Shown: in pieces, positions 1 to 9,977 of the stretch
Layout: every line of letters starts with the position of its first letter
How positions within the stretch are numbered: position 1 is the first letter of the stretch
NCBI RefSeq assembly: GCF_033473495.1
Contig: NC_088941.1
Span: forward strand, 1,302,001-1,366,000
Reading direction: 5' to 3'
Source: Cercospora beticola
Lineage: Eukaryota > Ascomycota > Dothideomycetes > Mycosphaerellales > Mycosphaerellaceae
Length of the DNA: 64,000 nucleotides
The notes under the pieces: model-generated
What the model saw: the letters and a program-made list of their open reading frames with translations, nothing else
What the model was told of the DNA's origin: nothing
Databases searched by the model: none
Translations under genes and position numbers: made by a program

Positions 1-3000
1 TCATCTTGGATGTTACAGGCACCCTCAAACACCGCGTCGATATTCCTTACCAGGACTGCCACGACATCGTGCTTGGCACGTCCGATTTTCCCTCTGTGAC
101 CTTCACCTGCTATACTGCACCAAAGATGTATGAATTCGACATGTTCGACGACCACGATGGCCTTGGTACTCTGCTCGCACAGATGGCCGCAGCCAATCTC
201 GGGAACCGCACGCCACAGCAGACCAACCAGCCAGCAAGAAAGCACCGTATCTCCTCTCTGAACCCCGCACATGCACGCGCCGTCGGCCATTGTTTCGTCT
301 ACAGGATCGGACTGCGTGATAGAACCAAGCTGTCCAACATCCGAACGATCGTGTCCCGCAGTGAGAAGTGCGCTGTCCTCGGCCTGAAGACGGCCGTGGA
401 CATCCCACGGGAGACCATGGATGCAGCTTTCACTCGCCTCAATCACGAGCTTTCTGACCAGAGCAGATATGGTAACCGACCTTTTCAACTCCTCTTCCAG
501 ATCGACCGGCTGGCGCGAAACGGATTTCTGCCACCGGACAAAGTCGCAGATCTGCTGCCACGCATATCCAGAATCCACAGGGCGCACGGCTTGCACGAGA
601 CTGTTTCTGGACTGCGTCTGTTCGCTCGAAATCTACCGATGCCAGGCCCAGAGTCTCAAGCTCAAGACTTCTCTATCGGTGCTCTCGAAGAAATGCTGGA
701 AACCTGTGTCGCCGGCTATGATGCGTATGCGCCTGACAACCCCTACGAATTGGCAAAGCGCTACAGTCATATCAACCTCATCCACAAGGTCATCATCACA
801 CCAACGTCTATTCGACTAGCAGGGCCTGAACCGGAACCAACCAATCGCGTCTTGCGACAGTATTCCGACAAGACGGATCACTTCGTCAGAGTCCTGTTTC
901 AAGAAGAGTCTGGTGGCAGAGTAAGCCACGACTGGAACAGCAATTACAGTCGAATTTATCACGAACGCGTCAAAGGCATCCTTGATAACAGTATCCTCAT
1001 CGCTGGCAAGGCTTTCTCTTTTTTGGGTTTCTCGCACTCGTCATTGCGCAGTCAGTCATGTTGGTTCATGGCTCCCTTCGTCAGAGATGGCACTCTCATG
1101 CTCGCGGAGCATGTCCTCAAAGCGCTCGGGGACTTTTCGAAGATCCGTACTCCCGCGAAATGTGCCGCCCGTATTGGCCAGAACTTCACCGATACCAACA
1201 CGAGTGTGCGCATAGAGCAGGAGCAAGTCTTCAAACTCGATATGGTTGTACGGAATGGTCGTGATTTTGCAGATGGCGCAGGCACAATCTCATTGGACCT
1301 GCTGCGAGAGGTGTGGCAGCGTTATGGTACGAAGCGGATGCTGAAGCCTACAGCTTTGCAAATTCGGTTTCAAGGCGCAAAGGGCATGGTCGCTCTGGAC
1401 TCCCGGCTGCGTGGCAAACGCCTGATGCTACGGGACAACATGACAAAATACATCACCGAGTCAGTGTGGGATTTTGAGATCTGCGGCGCGGCATTTCGTC
1501 CGCTTCCTATGATTCTCAACCGACAGTTCATCAAGATCCTTGAAGGTGAGTGCTCCACACGCACCACTCAACCAGTTGTATTGACACAGTGATGACAGAT
1601 CTTCTGGTGCCACTGGAAGCGTTCACGACGCTACAAGACGCAGCAATGCGGCGACTGAAAATGATGACGCAGTCTTCAATCAATACCGGCCACTTCTTGG
1701 ATGAGGTCTCGCACAGCAAGGCCAGTGGCTTGCCCATGTTGATTCGATACCTGGGCCAGATCGGACTCGACTACCACACCGACGAATTCTTGTACAAGGC
1801 CGTGGAGCTCGCAGTGATCGCTGAACTTCGTGACATCAAGCAGTAAGTGCATCTCAGAATCATCGCTGCAAGGCATTCTTTCATCCGCAACTACAGATGG
1901 TCGGCCGCTCAAAGGCTTGACCTCGAGCAAAAGTCCGCTGCAAAAGCCCCTCTGATACCCAATTGCCCTTCCTCCGCCGGCAATTATGAAAGCAGTGCAA
2001 TACGGCACCAATATGCATAGTAATATACTGACATCTCGCAGCCGCGGCCGGATCCCAGTCGAGAAAGGTGTCACACTTTACGGTCTGCCAGATGAGACCG
2101 GATACTTGAAAGAGGGTGAAATCTTCGTCATTACCGAGAAGGCGCCTGAAGGGGGAAAGCAGGTGCTCGTGAGGGACAACATCGCCATCACTCGATCGCC
2201 GGCACTGCACCCTGGTGATATCCAGCTCGTTAACGCCGTTGACGTCCCAGTCAACAACCCCAACCGGCAGCTGTCCAATGTCGTTGTCTTCAGCAAGTGG
2301 GGAACGCGCGACCTGCCCAGCATGCTCAGCGGCGGAGATCTCGACGGAGATCTCTACAATGTCATCTGGGATCCCTCGTTGATCCCTCGCGTAACCTACA
2401 TGCCTGCAGATTACCCACGAGTTCCGCCGGTCGAATTAGCGAGAGACGTGACACGAAAAGACATGAGCGACTTCTTTGTGACATTGTACGTCTAGATTCT
2501 CGAAACTTTTACATCTGCTGACGTGTGTGCAGCATGGAGAACGATAAATTGGGCGTAATTTCCAACCAACACCTGCAGCTTGCAGACCAGCGCCAACGAG
2601 GCACACTGGATCCGGACTGCATCAAGCTTGCCGCGTTGGCATCTACGGCAGTGGACTACAGCAAGACTGGTGAACCAGCTAACATGCAGGGTGCACCAAA
2701 ATTTCCCAGGTTCAAGCCTGATTTCATGGTGAGTGAAAGCGAATCAGTTGGGGTGGTTCCGATGTTGACGAATCCCAGGCTCCGAATCCTCGCGTTACGG
2801 TGTCCACAGAAGGTCTACTCGCTCTCGAGGAGGAAGACGATGGGCAGGACGAAGCCTTCGATAGAATCGACGCAGAACGCCGCCCAATGCGGTACTACGA
2901 AAGCCAGAAGGCGCTCGGCAAGTTGTACCGGCGGATCGACGAGCGCCAGTTCCTGGCAGACATGCAAAAAGATTTTCGGGTCGCCAACGGCGCTCGCTCT

Positions 3001-3619
3001 CGCAGAGATCTAATGCCTCAGGTGTTACAATACGCTGTGCACACTGCTACAGTCACTTTCGGTGGCAATCTGTACACACAGCACAAAGATCTGGCGCGAG
3101 ATATCCGTGCCAGGTGAGTAACCCATTCCTTTTCTGCGGCCAAGCGCTAACCCACGTGCTAGCTACGAAGAAAGTCTCGCGAATCTGATGTACGACTGCG
3201 AGCCCACTCCCCAAAAGGCACTTACTGAAAGCGAAGTCTTCGCCGGCGAGATCCTGGGACGCCACAATGGACCCGATGGCAAGCAACTTCGCGAACTCGG
3301 CGAGACCATGCGCAACCGCTTCAAGCATATCGTCGACTACTGCAATCTCCGCATCACGCATGGCGATGACCTGATGGAGCAAGTCGAGGACCTTGACGAC
3401 TTGTACGGCGAAGAGTACAGTGATCGCGAGATCGAAGCTCTTCCTCGCGCACTTGCCTGTCTCGAAGTCGCTGTCACGGAGTCAGGCTACCAGGACCTGC
3501 GAGTGGGAAAGCTGCAGAGCTTCAAGTACATCGCTGCTGGTGCGGCTTTACGAGAGCTGGATCGTTACAAGGTCACTACTCTCGGCAGCTACTCTGGCTT
3601 GCCAAGGGCCTTTGAGTGA
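1..3619 (+). CDS. Cellular RNA-dependent RNA polymerase (QDE-1/SAD-1 family), 5' partial
   Basis: Copies single-stranded RNA into double-stranded RNA for RNA silencing (quelling or meiotic silencing in related fungi). Exons read as <3-1545, 1590-1842, 2042-2485, 2533-2728, 2779-3113 and 3163-3619, giving 1075 residues in one frame; the frame is already open at the left edge, so the N-terminus lies outside. The catalytic loop of cellular RdRPs, GGDLDGD, is encoded near 2330-2350, after the RGRIPVEKG and DETG segments that precede it in the family. The second intron (1843-2041, 199 nt) is long for this locus; joining 1842 to 2042 restores the LRDIKHRGRIPV segment, whereas the apparent extra exon at 1897 does not keep phase. 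Sub-family (QDE-1, SAD-1 or RRP-3 type) is not resolved. Confidence 0.95.
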
Positions 3620-3808
3620 GGCTGAAAAATGACGGAAAGAAGTATGAGACTGATGACTGTGTGCATTGACGAGCCATCACGACATAAATAGCCCATACTG
3701 CTCTCTAGCATACGATCCTAATCGATGCGGAGCAATAGAAACTGTAATTGACGAACCGAGCCTTGCCGTATATCAGAGCGCTTGATGAATAACAACCCAA
3801 GCGGCACT

Positions 3809-4363
3809 TCATCCCGCGTTGCTGTCTGTGTCTCTCCTGGCAGCCGACCTCCTCTTCGGTGGAAGGCCCGCGATCTTTTTCAAGTACTTCCACTCGTTCT
3901 CACCCTTCTTTTCTGGTTTGGGACTCGCTGGTTCTGGTTGAAGCTCGCCATTTTCATCATCGACTTGCTCATCAACCTCACCCTGCACGTCCTTCTCTGC
4001 GCTTGCGTTCTCCTTTCCCCTCTTTTCATCGGCAGCCCTTTTCGCCTCCTCCTTCTGCTTCTGCTCCTGACGACTCCTCTCCCTGAAAAATTCACCATCT
4101 TGCTCGTCTTCGGTTTCTCCTCCAGCTCGCCAGAATTCGGTTGTGTCTACTTGTTCCACGTCGCGAGGGTTCACGAATCTGTACGGTGCGTTGCTGGAAG
4201 CGCTGGGTTGAAGTGTTGGTCTTGGAAGCCCAGTGCTGTTGAGATTTGCGAGGCGTTCTTTGTTGATTTTGGCGAGAGCTTCTTGGATGGAGAGGGACGG
4301 TGGTTTGGGGGCATTGTTGTCTCTGGGATTTTGAGAGGGAGGGGGAGGGTTGGAACGGGACAT
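3809..4363 (-). CDS. Hypothetical disordered, charged protein
   Basis: Not recognised. The open frame extends upstream to 4438 but only from a GTG; the first ATG is at 4363, giving 184 residues. The product is Pro/Ser-rich at the N-terminus, then has a possible helix (IQEALAKINKERLANLN), a short segment with Trp (TTEFWRAG), a Glu/Lys/Arg-rich probable coiled coil, and a Lys/Arg-rich tail containing EWKYLKKIAGLPPKRR. The composition suggests a nuclear or RNA-associated protein, but that is inference only. It is convergent with the RdRP gene, whose stop is 190 nt away. An additional 5' exon within the repeat block upstream cannot be excluded. Confidence 0.6.
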   Translation of the reverse strand: MSRSNPPPPSQNPRDNNAPKPPSLSIQEALAKINKERLANLNSTGLPRPTLQPSASSNAPYRFVNPRDVEQVDTTEFWRAGGETEDEQDGEFFRERSRQEQKQKEEAKRAADEKRGKENASAEKDVQGEVDEQVDDENGELQPEPASPKPEKKGENEWKYLKKIAGLPPKRRSAARRDTDSNAG

Positions 4364-4479
4364 CTGGGGGCAGGGAGTGGGGTTTTTGGATGGAATGGAT
4401 TGACTGAGTGTGGTATGGGGTACTTGCGAAGGCTTCACGGTTTGTGTCTTGTGTAGATGGGAGGAGATTGGGGTTGAGG

Positions 4480-5460
4480 CTGTGGTTATATCTATTGGCT
4501 ACGTAGAGTGAATGGAATTGGAGAAAGAGCTAGCACGAGAGTAGACTACAATCACATGTGAGGGGTTCTAGAAAGGCAAGCAGTGCGTTCTTACAACACT
4601 AGTGAACCGTTTCTGCCAGATGATGCTAGTGAAAGCCATTACGTGCTGGTGTTCTGTGGGCTTGCGGAGGGGATCGGTGTTGTCAAAGGAAGGAATTGGT
4701 GTCGGAAGAAGGAGTTGGCGTGGAAGGGAGAGATTGGCATTCCGTTTCTTGTAGAGGACAGTAGCTGAAATGCATTGTAACTTTGGACCCAGTGGCTTCG
4801 CACAGTGAACTGCAAGCAGAGAAAGCAAAATATCCTCCAGAATAGAGTTGCCAAAATGGACCTCCTGGTTACCTCCATTTGGCATTGTAGAGTAAATTGA
4901 AATTAGAGATAGGCAGAAAAATGAGCTTTCTGTGGCAGAAAGAAGTAGTTATGTAGGAGCTCTTGTCGTCCTTCATTGGCTTCGATGACAAGATTGAAAT
5001 TGGAGAAAGTTAGGGACGTAAATTGTCTCCAGCAGAAGGAAGCAGCCCGATTGGAGATCGTGTTCACTCTCGTTGGCGTCAACGCAGTAATTGGAGCTAG
5101 ATAAGGAGCATAAGCAAGACCATGGCTGTTCGGGAGGTGTTGCCACGCCGGGAAGATATGGGGAAGGGAGAGTGTCTTCAATAGCAGCAAGTAAATGGAC
5201 TGGAGCTCGGTTTTGCGTTCGTTGCCGTGGCAGAGTGAATTGAATCAGAGAGAGGCTAGCACAGCGACTGTCTCCAGTAGCTGATTATGGCTGAGCTGCG
5301 TATCGTGTTAATTCTTTTTGGCTACGCAGAGTGCACTGACATCAGAGAGGAGTAGAATTACAGCTCGCCTCCAGCAAGAAAAGGTAGCTGGGTTGCATGT
5401 CGTGTCTGCATCCTTCAGCTTTGCGGGGCCAAGATCATCGGAGAAGAGCGGGTACAGCGA
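4480..5460. repeat. Degenerate 97-bp tandem repeat, left block
   Basis: Diverged copies of a unit recognisable by TTGGCTTCGnAGAGTGAA followed by a GGAGARAG box. Anchor positions (first base of the TTGGC-like motif) are 4495, 4792, 4879, 4976, 5073, 5222, 5318 and 5415. Steps of 97, 97, 96 and 97 occur, broken by steps of 87 and 149 and a three-unit gap with no clear anchor between 4495 and 4792. The block lies upstream of the minus-strand gene ending at 4363. Units share a period, not a reading frame, because 97 is not a multiple of three. Confidence 0.7.
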
Positions 5461-5823
5461 CCAGAGTATCGAGTGTGGACGCAGGTGCCGTAGTCGTCGT
5501 TGTGCGATAGCTGGGTGTCGTCGTGTCGCCTTGAAGTCACTTTGGTGTGAACTTCGCAGTCGTATGCTGTGATGTGCGAAACCACACCTGCTAGAAGCGA
5601 GGTGGGTAGTAACCAGGTGCTACTTGTTCGGACAACGCAGCGGACGAACGACAAGGGGCGGACGAGAGAGAGGCATATGAACATCTGCAGACAAACCAGT
5701 GAGGCGAATGGAATGCCCTGATCTGCACCGCATATCTACACCCAATGGCTCCGTGGGGTGGAAATGATCTGAGACAGGGTCAGCGCAGAGGAAGTCCTGG
5801 CGAGTGGTAGGTATACTTACCTT
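5461..5823. other. Spacer between repeat block and small gene
   Basis: No gene seen. One isolated copy of the 97-bp unit is recognisable around 5705-5790 (anchor near 5745, with a CTGATCTG and ACCGCATAT segment before it). A GTAAGT donor-like site for the minus strand lies at about 5819, just downstream of the stop codon of the gene at 5824-6123. Confidence 0.5.
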
Positions 5824-6123
5824 TCAAACGTGCGTTGCATTCTCTTCTTCGGCAGCCGCTTCTTCTCCGCCGTCATCCTTGGATTGAGCAGCATCTTCAG
5901 CCTCCTGCTGCTGTCGCTTGGCCTCCCGCTCGAGATACTCGGCTTTGCGCTTCATCTTCTCCTCAACATGCTTTGAATCTTTTGCGGCAGGTCTGTTCGT
6001 CATCGCCGATAACGGGTTGTTTTGTGGATTCTCGACGACGATGGAAGAATACTGGGCGTCAGCGGTCCGAGCAATCTTGAGCACTAGCACTACCGAAGGT
6101 ATTTGGCTGTTGGCGCTGTTCAT
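5824..6123 (-). CDS. Small charged coiled-coil protein, hypothetical
   Basis: Not recognised. 99 residues from the ATG at 6123. The first 40 residues are mixed; from an internal Met (MTNRPAAKDSK) onward the protein is a highly charged Lys/Glu/Arg/Gln helix (KHVEEKMKRKAEYLEREAK) ending in an acidic Ala/Glu-rich tail. Coding-like composition and third-position bias support a real gene, whose true start may be the internal Met. The stop TGA is followed within 6 nt by a good minus-strand donor (AAG|GTAAGTAT), so either the transcript has a 3' UTR intron or splicing variants exist. It interrupts the 97-bp repeat array. Confidence 0.55.
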   Translation of the reverse strand: MNSANSQIPSVVLVLKIARTADAQYSSIVVENPQNNPLSAMTNRPAAKDSKHVEEKMKRKAEYLEREAKRQQQEAEDAAQSKDDGGEEAAAEEENATHV

Positions 6124-6164
6124 TGAGAAGCGAACTCCACATGGAATCTTCTCTTCTTTTGGGC

Positions 6165-7025
6165 CCTGTGTGCTGCTTCATAGCTTCTTCACACATGTTG
6201 GCTGCGCAGAGTAAATGTATTCAGAGAAATGCCGAGCAAGGCGGATGACTCCGACAACTTGACTGACCTGAAGTGGCTCGCATGTCGAGATTCATTGGCT
6301 TGAAAGGGTGACTGCACTCGGAGAAAGGGTTGGCAGAGACATCATCTCAAACCAGCGAATCGACCTAAGCTGGGCCGCGTGTTGGTCTTCAGTGGCTTGG
6401 TAGGGCGACGATGATCAGAGTCAGAGCTAGCATTAGGGGTCACTCCGGCGAATGGACTGGGCTGAGCTGGGCTGCGTGTTGATATTCGTTGACTTCGAAG
6501 ATTTATTGGCATCGGAGAAAGGGTTAGCAGAAGGGACGACTCCGGCGGATGAACTGATCTGAGCTGGACCGCGTATTGAGACCCGTTGGCGCGGAAGAGT
6601 AAATGCAATCGGAGAGGGTGATAGCAAATGGCGTCTCTCAGGCAAACGTACTGACCTGAGTTGGGCCGCTTGTTGATATTTGTTGGCTCTGAAGAGTGGA
6701 AGCAATCGGAGAGAGTGGTCGCATATGAGACATCTCAGACAAATGGACTGACGTGGACTGGCCGGCGGGTTGACATTCAGTGGCTTCGAAGGGCGACGCT
6801 GACTGGAGAAAGGCCCAGAGTTGGGTATGTTTCTAGTAAATTTACCGACCTGACGTGGGCAGCTCTTTGATATTCGATAGCTTCGGAGAGTGATTATGAG
6901 CGGAGAAACACCAGCAAAAAGGGTGTCTCGAGCAAATGGACTGACCTGAACTGGACGGCATATTGACATCCATTGGCGAGCAGAGCGAACTGGAATCAGA
7001 GAGAGGGCTAGCACAAAAGGACTTA
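6165..7025. repeat. Degenerate 97-bp tandem repeat, right block (exact register)
   Basis: Nine consecutive units with anchors at 6198, 6295, 6392, 6489, 6586, 6683, 6780, 6877 and 6973: seven successive steps of exactly 97 bp, then 96. Conserved pieces within each unit, in order, are TTGGCTTCGnAGAGTGAA, an AATCGGAGAGAG box, GTTAGCA, CAAATGGACTGACCTGA, and GGACCGCGTATTGATATTC, all with many substitutions. By eye adjacent units agree at roughly two thirds of positions, yet no indel is seen over seven units. A 208-codon minus-strand frame crosses the block but reads the unit in rotating frames and is not considered coding. Confidence 0.85.
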
Positions 7026-7282
7026 GCGAAATTTTTGCATAAGAAGTGAGCGTTTTCATGTAAATTATGAGTCAAACCGTTCCTGCCAAATCCAGCTGGC
7101 CCAGCCAGTTCGGCCTTCACTTCACTTCACCTACCCCGCAACGCCGGTATCAGTTTGCAAAAAGAGGGCTGAAAGTGAAGAATCATGTGCAAATCGTACC
7201 TTCCAATACCATTCTATTTGCCTTCATTTAACCCTCCAGCCACCCAATATCGCCATCACTTCATGCACGTGCCCCTCACTTC

Positions 7283-8347
7283 TCATGGCTGCACATCGCC
7301 AAGCCCCATCTGCTTCACTAGATCCTTCCTGCCCTGACCACCCACCGCCAAGAACTTCCACCACTTCTCAGTAAAGAGGCGCGTATCGCCGTAAAACTCC
7401 ATCAGTTCCGAACCGCGCTCAATGTAGCCGTACCTGCCGTCAAGCATCGGCACCTTGCCGAGTGGCTTGATGCTCGGGTAGCCGTTGTGTGGCGGTACAG
7501 CCTTGATTTCGTTGACTGAGCAGAGAACTGTGGCTGGAATGGGCTCACTGCCGGCAGTGAAGGTGGCGTTTGATGGAGGTGAGGTTGGCGGAGCGGGGCG
7601 GGTGTATCCACCGCGAGGGCCACGTGCAGGCGAGCCGGTGAGTGAGGGTGTTGCGGTGCGCGAGCGTATTGCGCGGCGCGGAGTTGCCTGCTTGCGAATG
7701 CCTTGTGGCGACTGACCTTGACCTTGTGATGGCAGGCGCTTCGAAGCGGTGGCAAAACGCGAGCGCGAGTTCTTTGGTCCGGTCGTTCTCAAGTTGAGGC
7801 GCGAGTCGGTACGGGCGATGTCACGGTCGGTCTCTTCTTCGTCGGCTTCGTACGCGCCATCCTCTTCGTCGTCGGTGCCGATGGCCTCGTTGATTTCCGC
7901 CTCTGTGGCGGCCTCATTCTGTCTCATCGACACTGCCGTCTGGACTCCAGTGGGCCGCAATCCAGTAGGCTGCGATTCAGGTAGTGCAATGGGGTTCTGG
8001 CGTTCGTTGTACATGGCGCCTTGCCATGTTGTGGCTCTGTACGATGCCTATGGAGCAGTGAGCGGCTGTCTAGTTGCTCAACAGATTCCTTGACTTACAT
8101 TGTTGTTGCGGAATGCGGTCCAGCTGCGGTATGGATATGGTACCGGGGTGTTGATCTCATACTCGAATCTCTTCTTTGCGAATTCGATCTCCTGCGGAGT
8201 GCCCGCCTTCTTTACCGCGTCGCGGTATCGCTGATGCGATGATTCATACTCCGTGCTTCCCGCCGCCGCCGCGCCCGCCCGATTCTCGCTTGCAGGGGAA
8301 GGGAATGGAACATACTGACCAGTGGAGCGATCGAGGCTGACTCGCAT
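7283..8347 (-). CDS. Hypothetical protein, conserved-looking, two exons
   Basis: Not recognised. Exons 8347-8099 and 8047-7283 with a 51-nt intron (GTAAGT at 8098) preserve phase and give 337 residues. The N-terminal part has a Gly/Ala-rich stretch, then a helical segment (YRDAVKKAGTPQEIEFAKKR). The middle is acidic (EAEINEAIGTDDEEDGAYEA), then Ser/Arg/Pro/Gly-rich and probably disordered. The C-terminal ~60 residues look folded (LDGRYGYIERGSELMEFYG ... FTEKWWKFLAVGGQGRKDL). No signal peptide or membrane segment is seen. The 3' end faces the 97-bp repeat block. Confidence 0.75.
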
Positions 8348-8756
8348 TGTGAAGAGTTTGCGATGTTGTAATTGCGGATTGTGTTGTGTAGACAGTTCGA
8401 AGGCGATGTTGACGTTGGTGTAGGTTGATGTTCGTGGGTGAGTTCAATGAGGGAGCAATGTCTCTTAAGTGGCTGGGAAGACGTTTCGCGCAGTGAATGA
8501 GGCGTGGTGAAGGAACGCTGCATGGCCGTTTTCTTCATGTGTCACCAGGTATGCAAGTGAATGAGGTGCAATGTCACATGTTCCTCGAGCACATCTACCG
8601 CATGTGGATTCCAATGTGGCATTGAAGGGCCCAAGACCCTACCAAATTATCCATTTGTCCCCATTTGTCGATAAATCCAGGGCGAATGTACGCTCAATGT
8701 GAGAGCAGCTGCCGCAAATGGAAGGAAATACAGAGACCGGTATCACAGCTCTCAAA
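8348..8756. other. Intergenic, no gene seen
   Basis: Separates two minus-strand genes: 5' flank of the 7283-8347 gene and 3' flank of the FAD monooxygenase. Nothing recognisable. Confidence 0.5.
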
Positions 8757-9977
8757 TCATGTCTTTTGAGAACCTACTTTGGTCATGTTCGGATACTCAG
8801 GCAGGGTATACTTCCGCCCCTTGAGATTGAAGAGCTTCCAAATTCCAGTCCAGGCAATGATCCTGAAAGCTAAACGTGCGCCCCAGATCCCGAGACTGGT
8901 AAGTGGATTAGCTAGCCTGGGAGCCTTTCCATTCAATGGAATGTATTGCATCTTTTCCACATGCGTCCGAAGCCTGGCCTCATACGCCCTGAAGGCTGCG
9001 ACTGAATCCTGAGGGTTCTCAGATAGCTCGCCTGCAATCGTGTACGCTCCCAAGACTGAGAGAATGACTCCTTGTCCAGAGATTGCGGAAGGGGCGTACG
9101 CTGCATCGCCAACCAGAGCCACGCGACCTTCCGACCATTTGTCCAGTTTGATCTGCGATATCGAATCGTAGTAGAAGTTCTCGCTCTCGAGCATGCCTTT
9201 GACAAGTCGTGGTGCCAAGCCGCCTACACCTTCAAAGGTCTTGGCTATTGCTTTCTTCTGCACGTCTTTGGGGGCACGACATGCTGCTGCTAGCTCATCG
9301 GACTTGTCCATCTGCATCAGATACGCTGAAGATATTGTGTCGGTGTGAGGTCGAAGAAGAATGCTTCGTCCGCGGGTTGCATGCTGCCAGCGTGAGTTGG
9401 GCCTGTCACTTTCCTCTGCCGGGATGGAGAAATATGCACAATAGTGGTCGCGAGCTCTGAAGGCATTGGCTTTCGTCTTCTCGTCGAATGCCAGATCACG
9501 AGTTCTCGATCTCATGCCATCAGCTCCGATCACTGCATCATACATGCCCTGGGTCCCATCATCAAAGAACACTTCGACCTGGTTTTCGGTTTGTTGAAGC
9601 TCGGTGATCTTGGTCTTGTATCGAAATGAGACATTTTCGAATTTGTCCGCAGCATTGCACAAGACCTCGCACATGTCTCCGCGCATGATCTCAATTTCCT
9701 GCGTGAGACCTCCTGCAATCGCTGCGATAGGTTTGCCGTCATCGTCTGCAAACGCAAAGCCTCCTTCGTTCGTGGCTCTGGCCTTCATCTCTTCCAGGAG
9801 CCCCATCTTCTCAACGATGTCTCTAGCTGGGCCTTCGATATCGATTCCTTGTCCAGCTTTAAGGAGACCAGGAGCGCGCTCGATAATGGTGACATTGTGA
9901 CCAGCTTTCGCTAGCCAGAATGCTGCGGCTGGGCCAGCTATGCCGCCGCCAACGATGAGGACATTGATCGGAGCCAT
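8757..9977 (-). CDS. FAD-dependent monooxygenase (PHBH/UbiH-like, FAD_binding_3)
   Basis: Single-exon flavoprotein of 406 residues, predicted to hydroxylate an aromatic or polyketide-like substrate using NAD(P)H and O2; the substrate cannot be told. The N-terminus carries the dinucleotide-binding motif GGGIAG followed by the strand-end acidic residue in TIIERAP. The second FAD motif appears as VALVGDAAYAPSAISGQG near residue 290. Length fits the class A group. The open frame continues upstream to 9995 only through a TTG; the ATG at 9977 puts the Rossmann strand at residues 4-8, as is usual. The C-terminal ~30 residues include a hydrophobic Trp-rich stretch that could be a membrane contact. 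Confidence 0.9.
   Translation of the reverse strand: MAPINVLIVGGGIAGPAAAFWLAKAGHNVTIIERAPGLLKAGQGIDIEGPARDIVEKMGLLEEMKARATNEGGFAFADDDGKPIAAIAGGLTQEIEIMRGDMCEVLCNAADKFENVSFRYKTKITELQQTENQVEVFFDDGTQGMYDAVIGADGMRSRTRDLAFDEKTKANAFRARDHYCAYFSIPAEESDRPNSRWQHATRGRSILLRPHTDTISSAYLMQMDKSDELAAACRAPKDVQKKAIAKTFEGVGGLAPRLVKGMLESENFYYDSISQIKLDKWSEGRVALVGDAAYAPSAISGQGVILSVLGAYTIAGELSENPQDSVAAFRAYEARLRTHVEKMQYIPLNGKAPRLANPLTSLGIWGARLAFRIIAWTGIWKLFNLKGRKYTLPEYPNMTKVGSQKT

Noticed and set aside
1897..1994. Extra exon in the RdRP gene
   Set aside because: Its ends do not keep phase with the next exon, while joining 1842 directly to 2042 gives the conserved sequence.
3782..4456. 224-codon plus-strand frame
   Set aside because: Antisense of the charged minus-strand gene at 3809-4363; its Leu/Phe-rich product is the shadow of Glu/Lys/Pro codons.
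6165..7025. CRISPR-like array
   Set aside because: Units are degenerate along their whole length with no identical repeat plus variable spacer, and the DNA is eukaryotic.
6433..7059. 208-codon open frame on the minus strand through the 97-bp repeats
   Set aside because: The repeat period is not a multiple of three, so each unit is read in a different frame; the apparent protein repeats are a by-product, and the start and composition are not gene-like.
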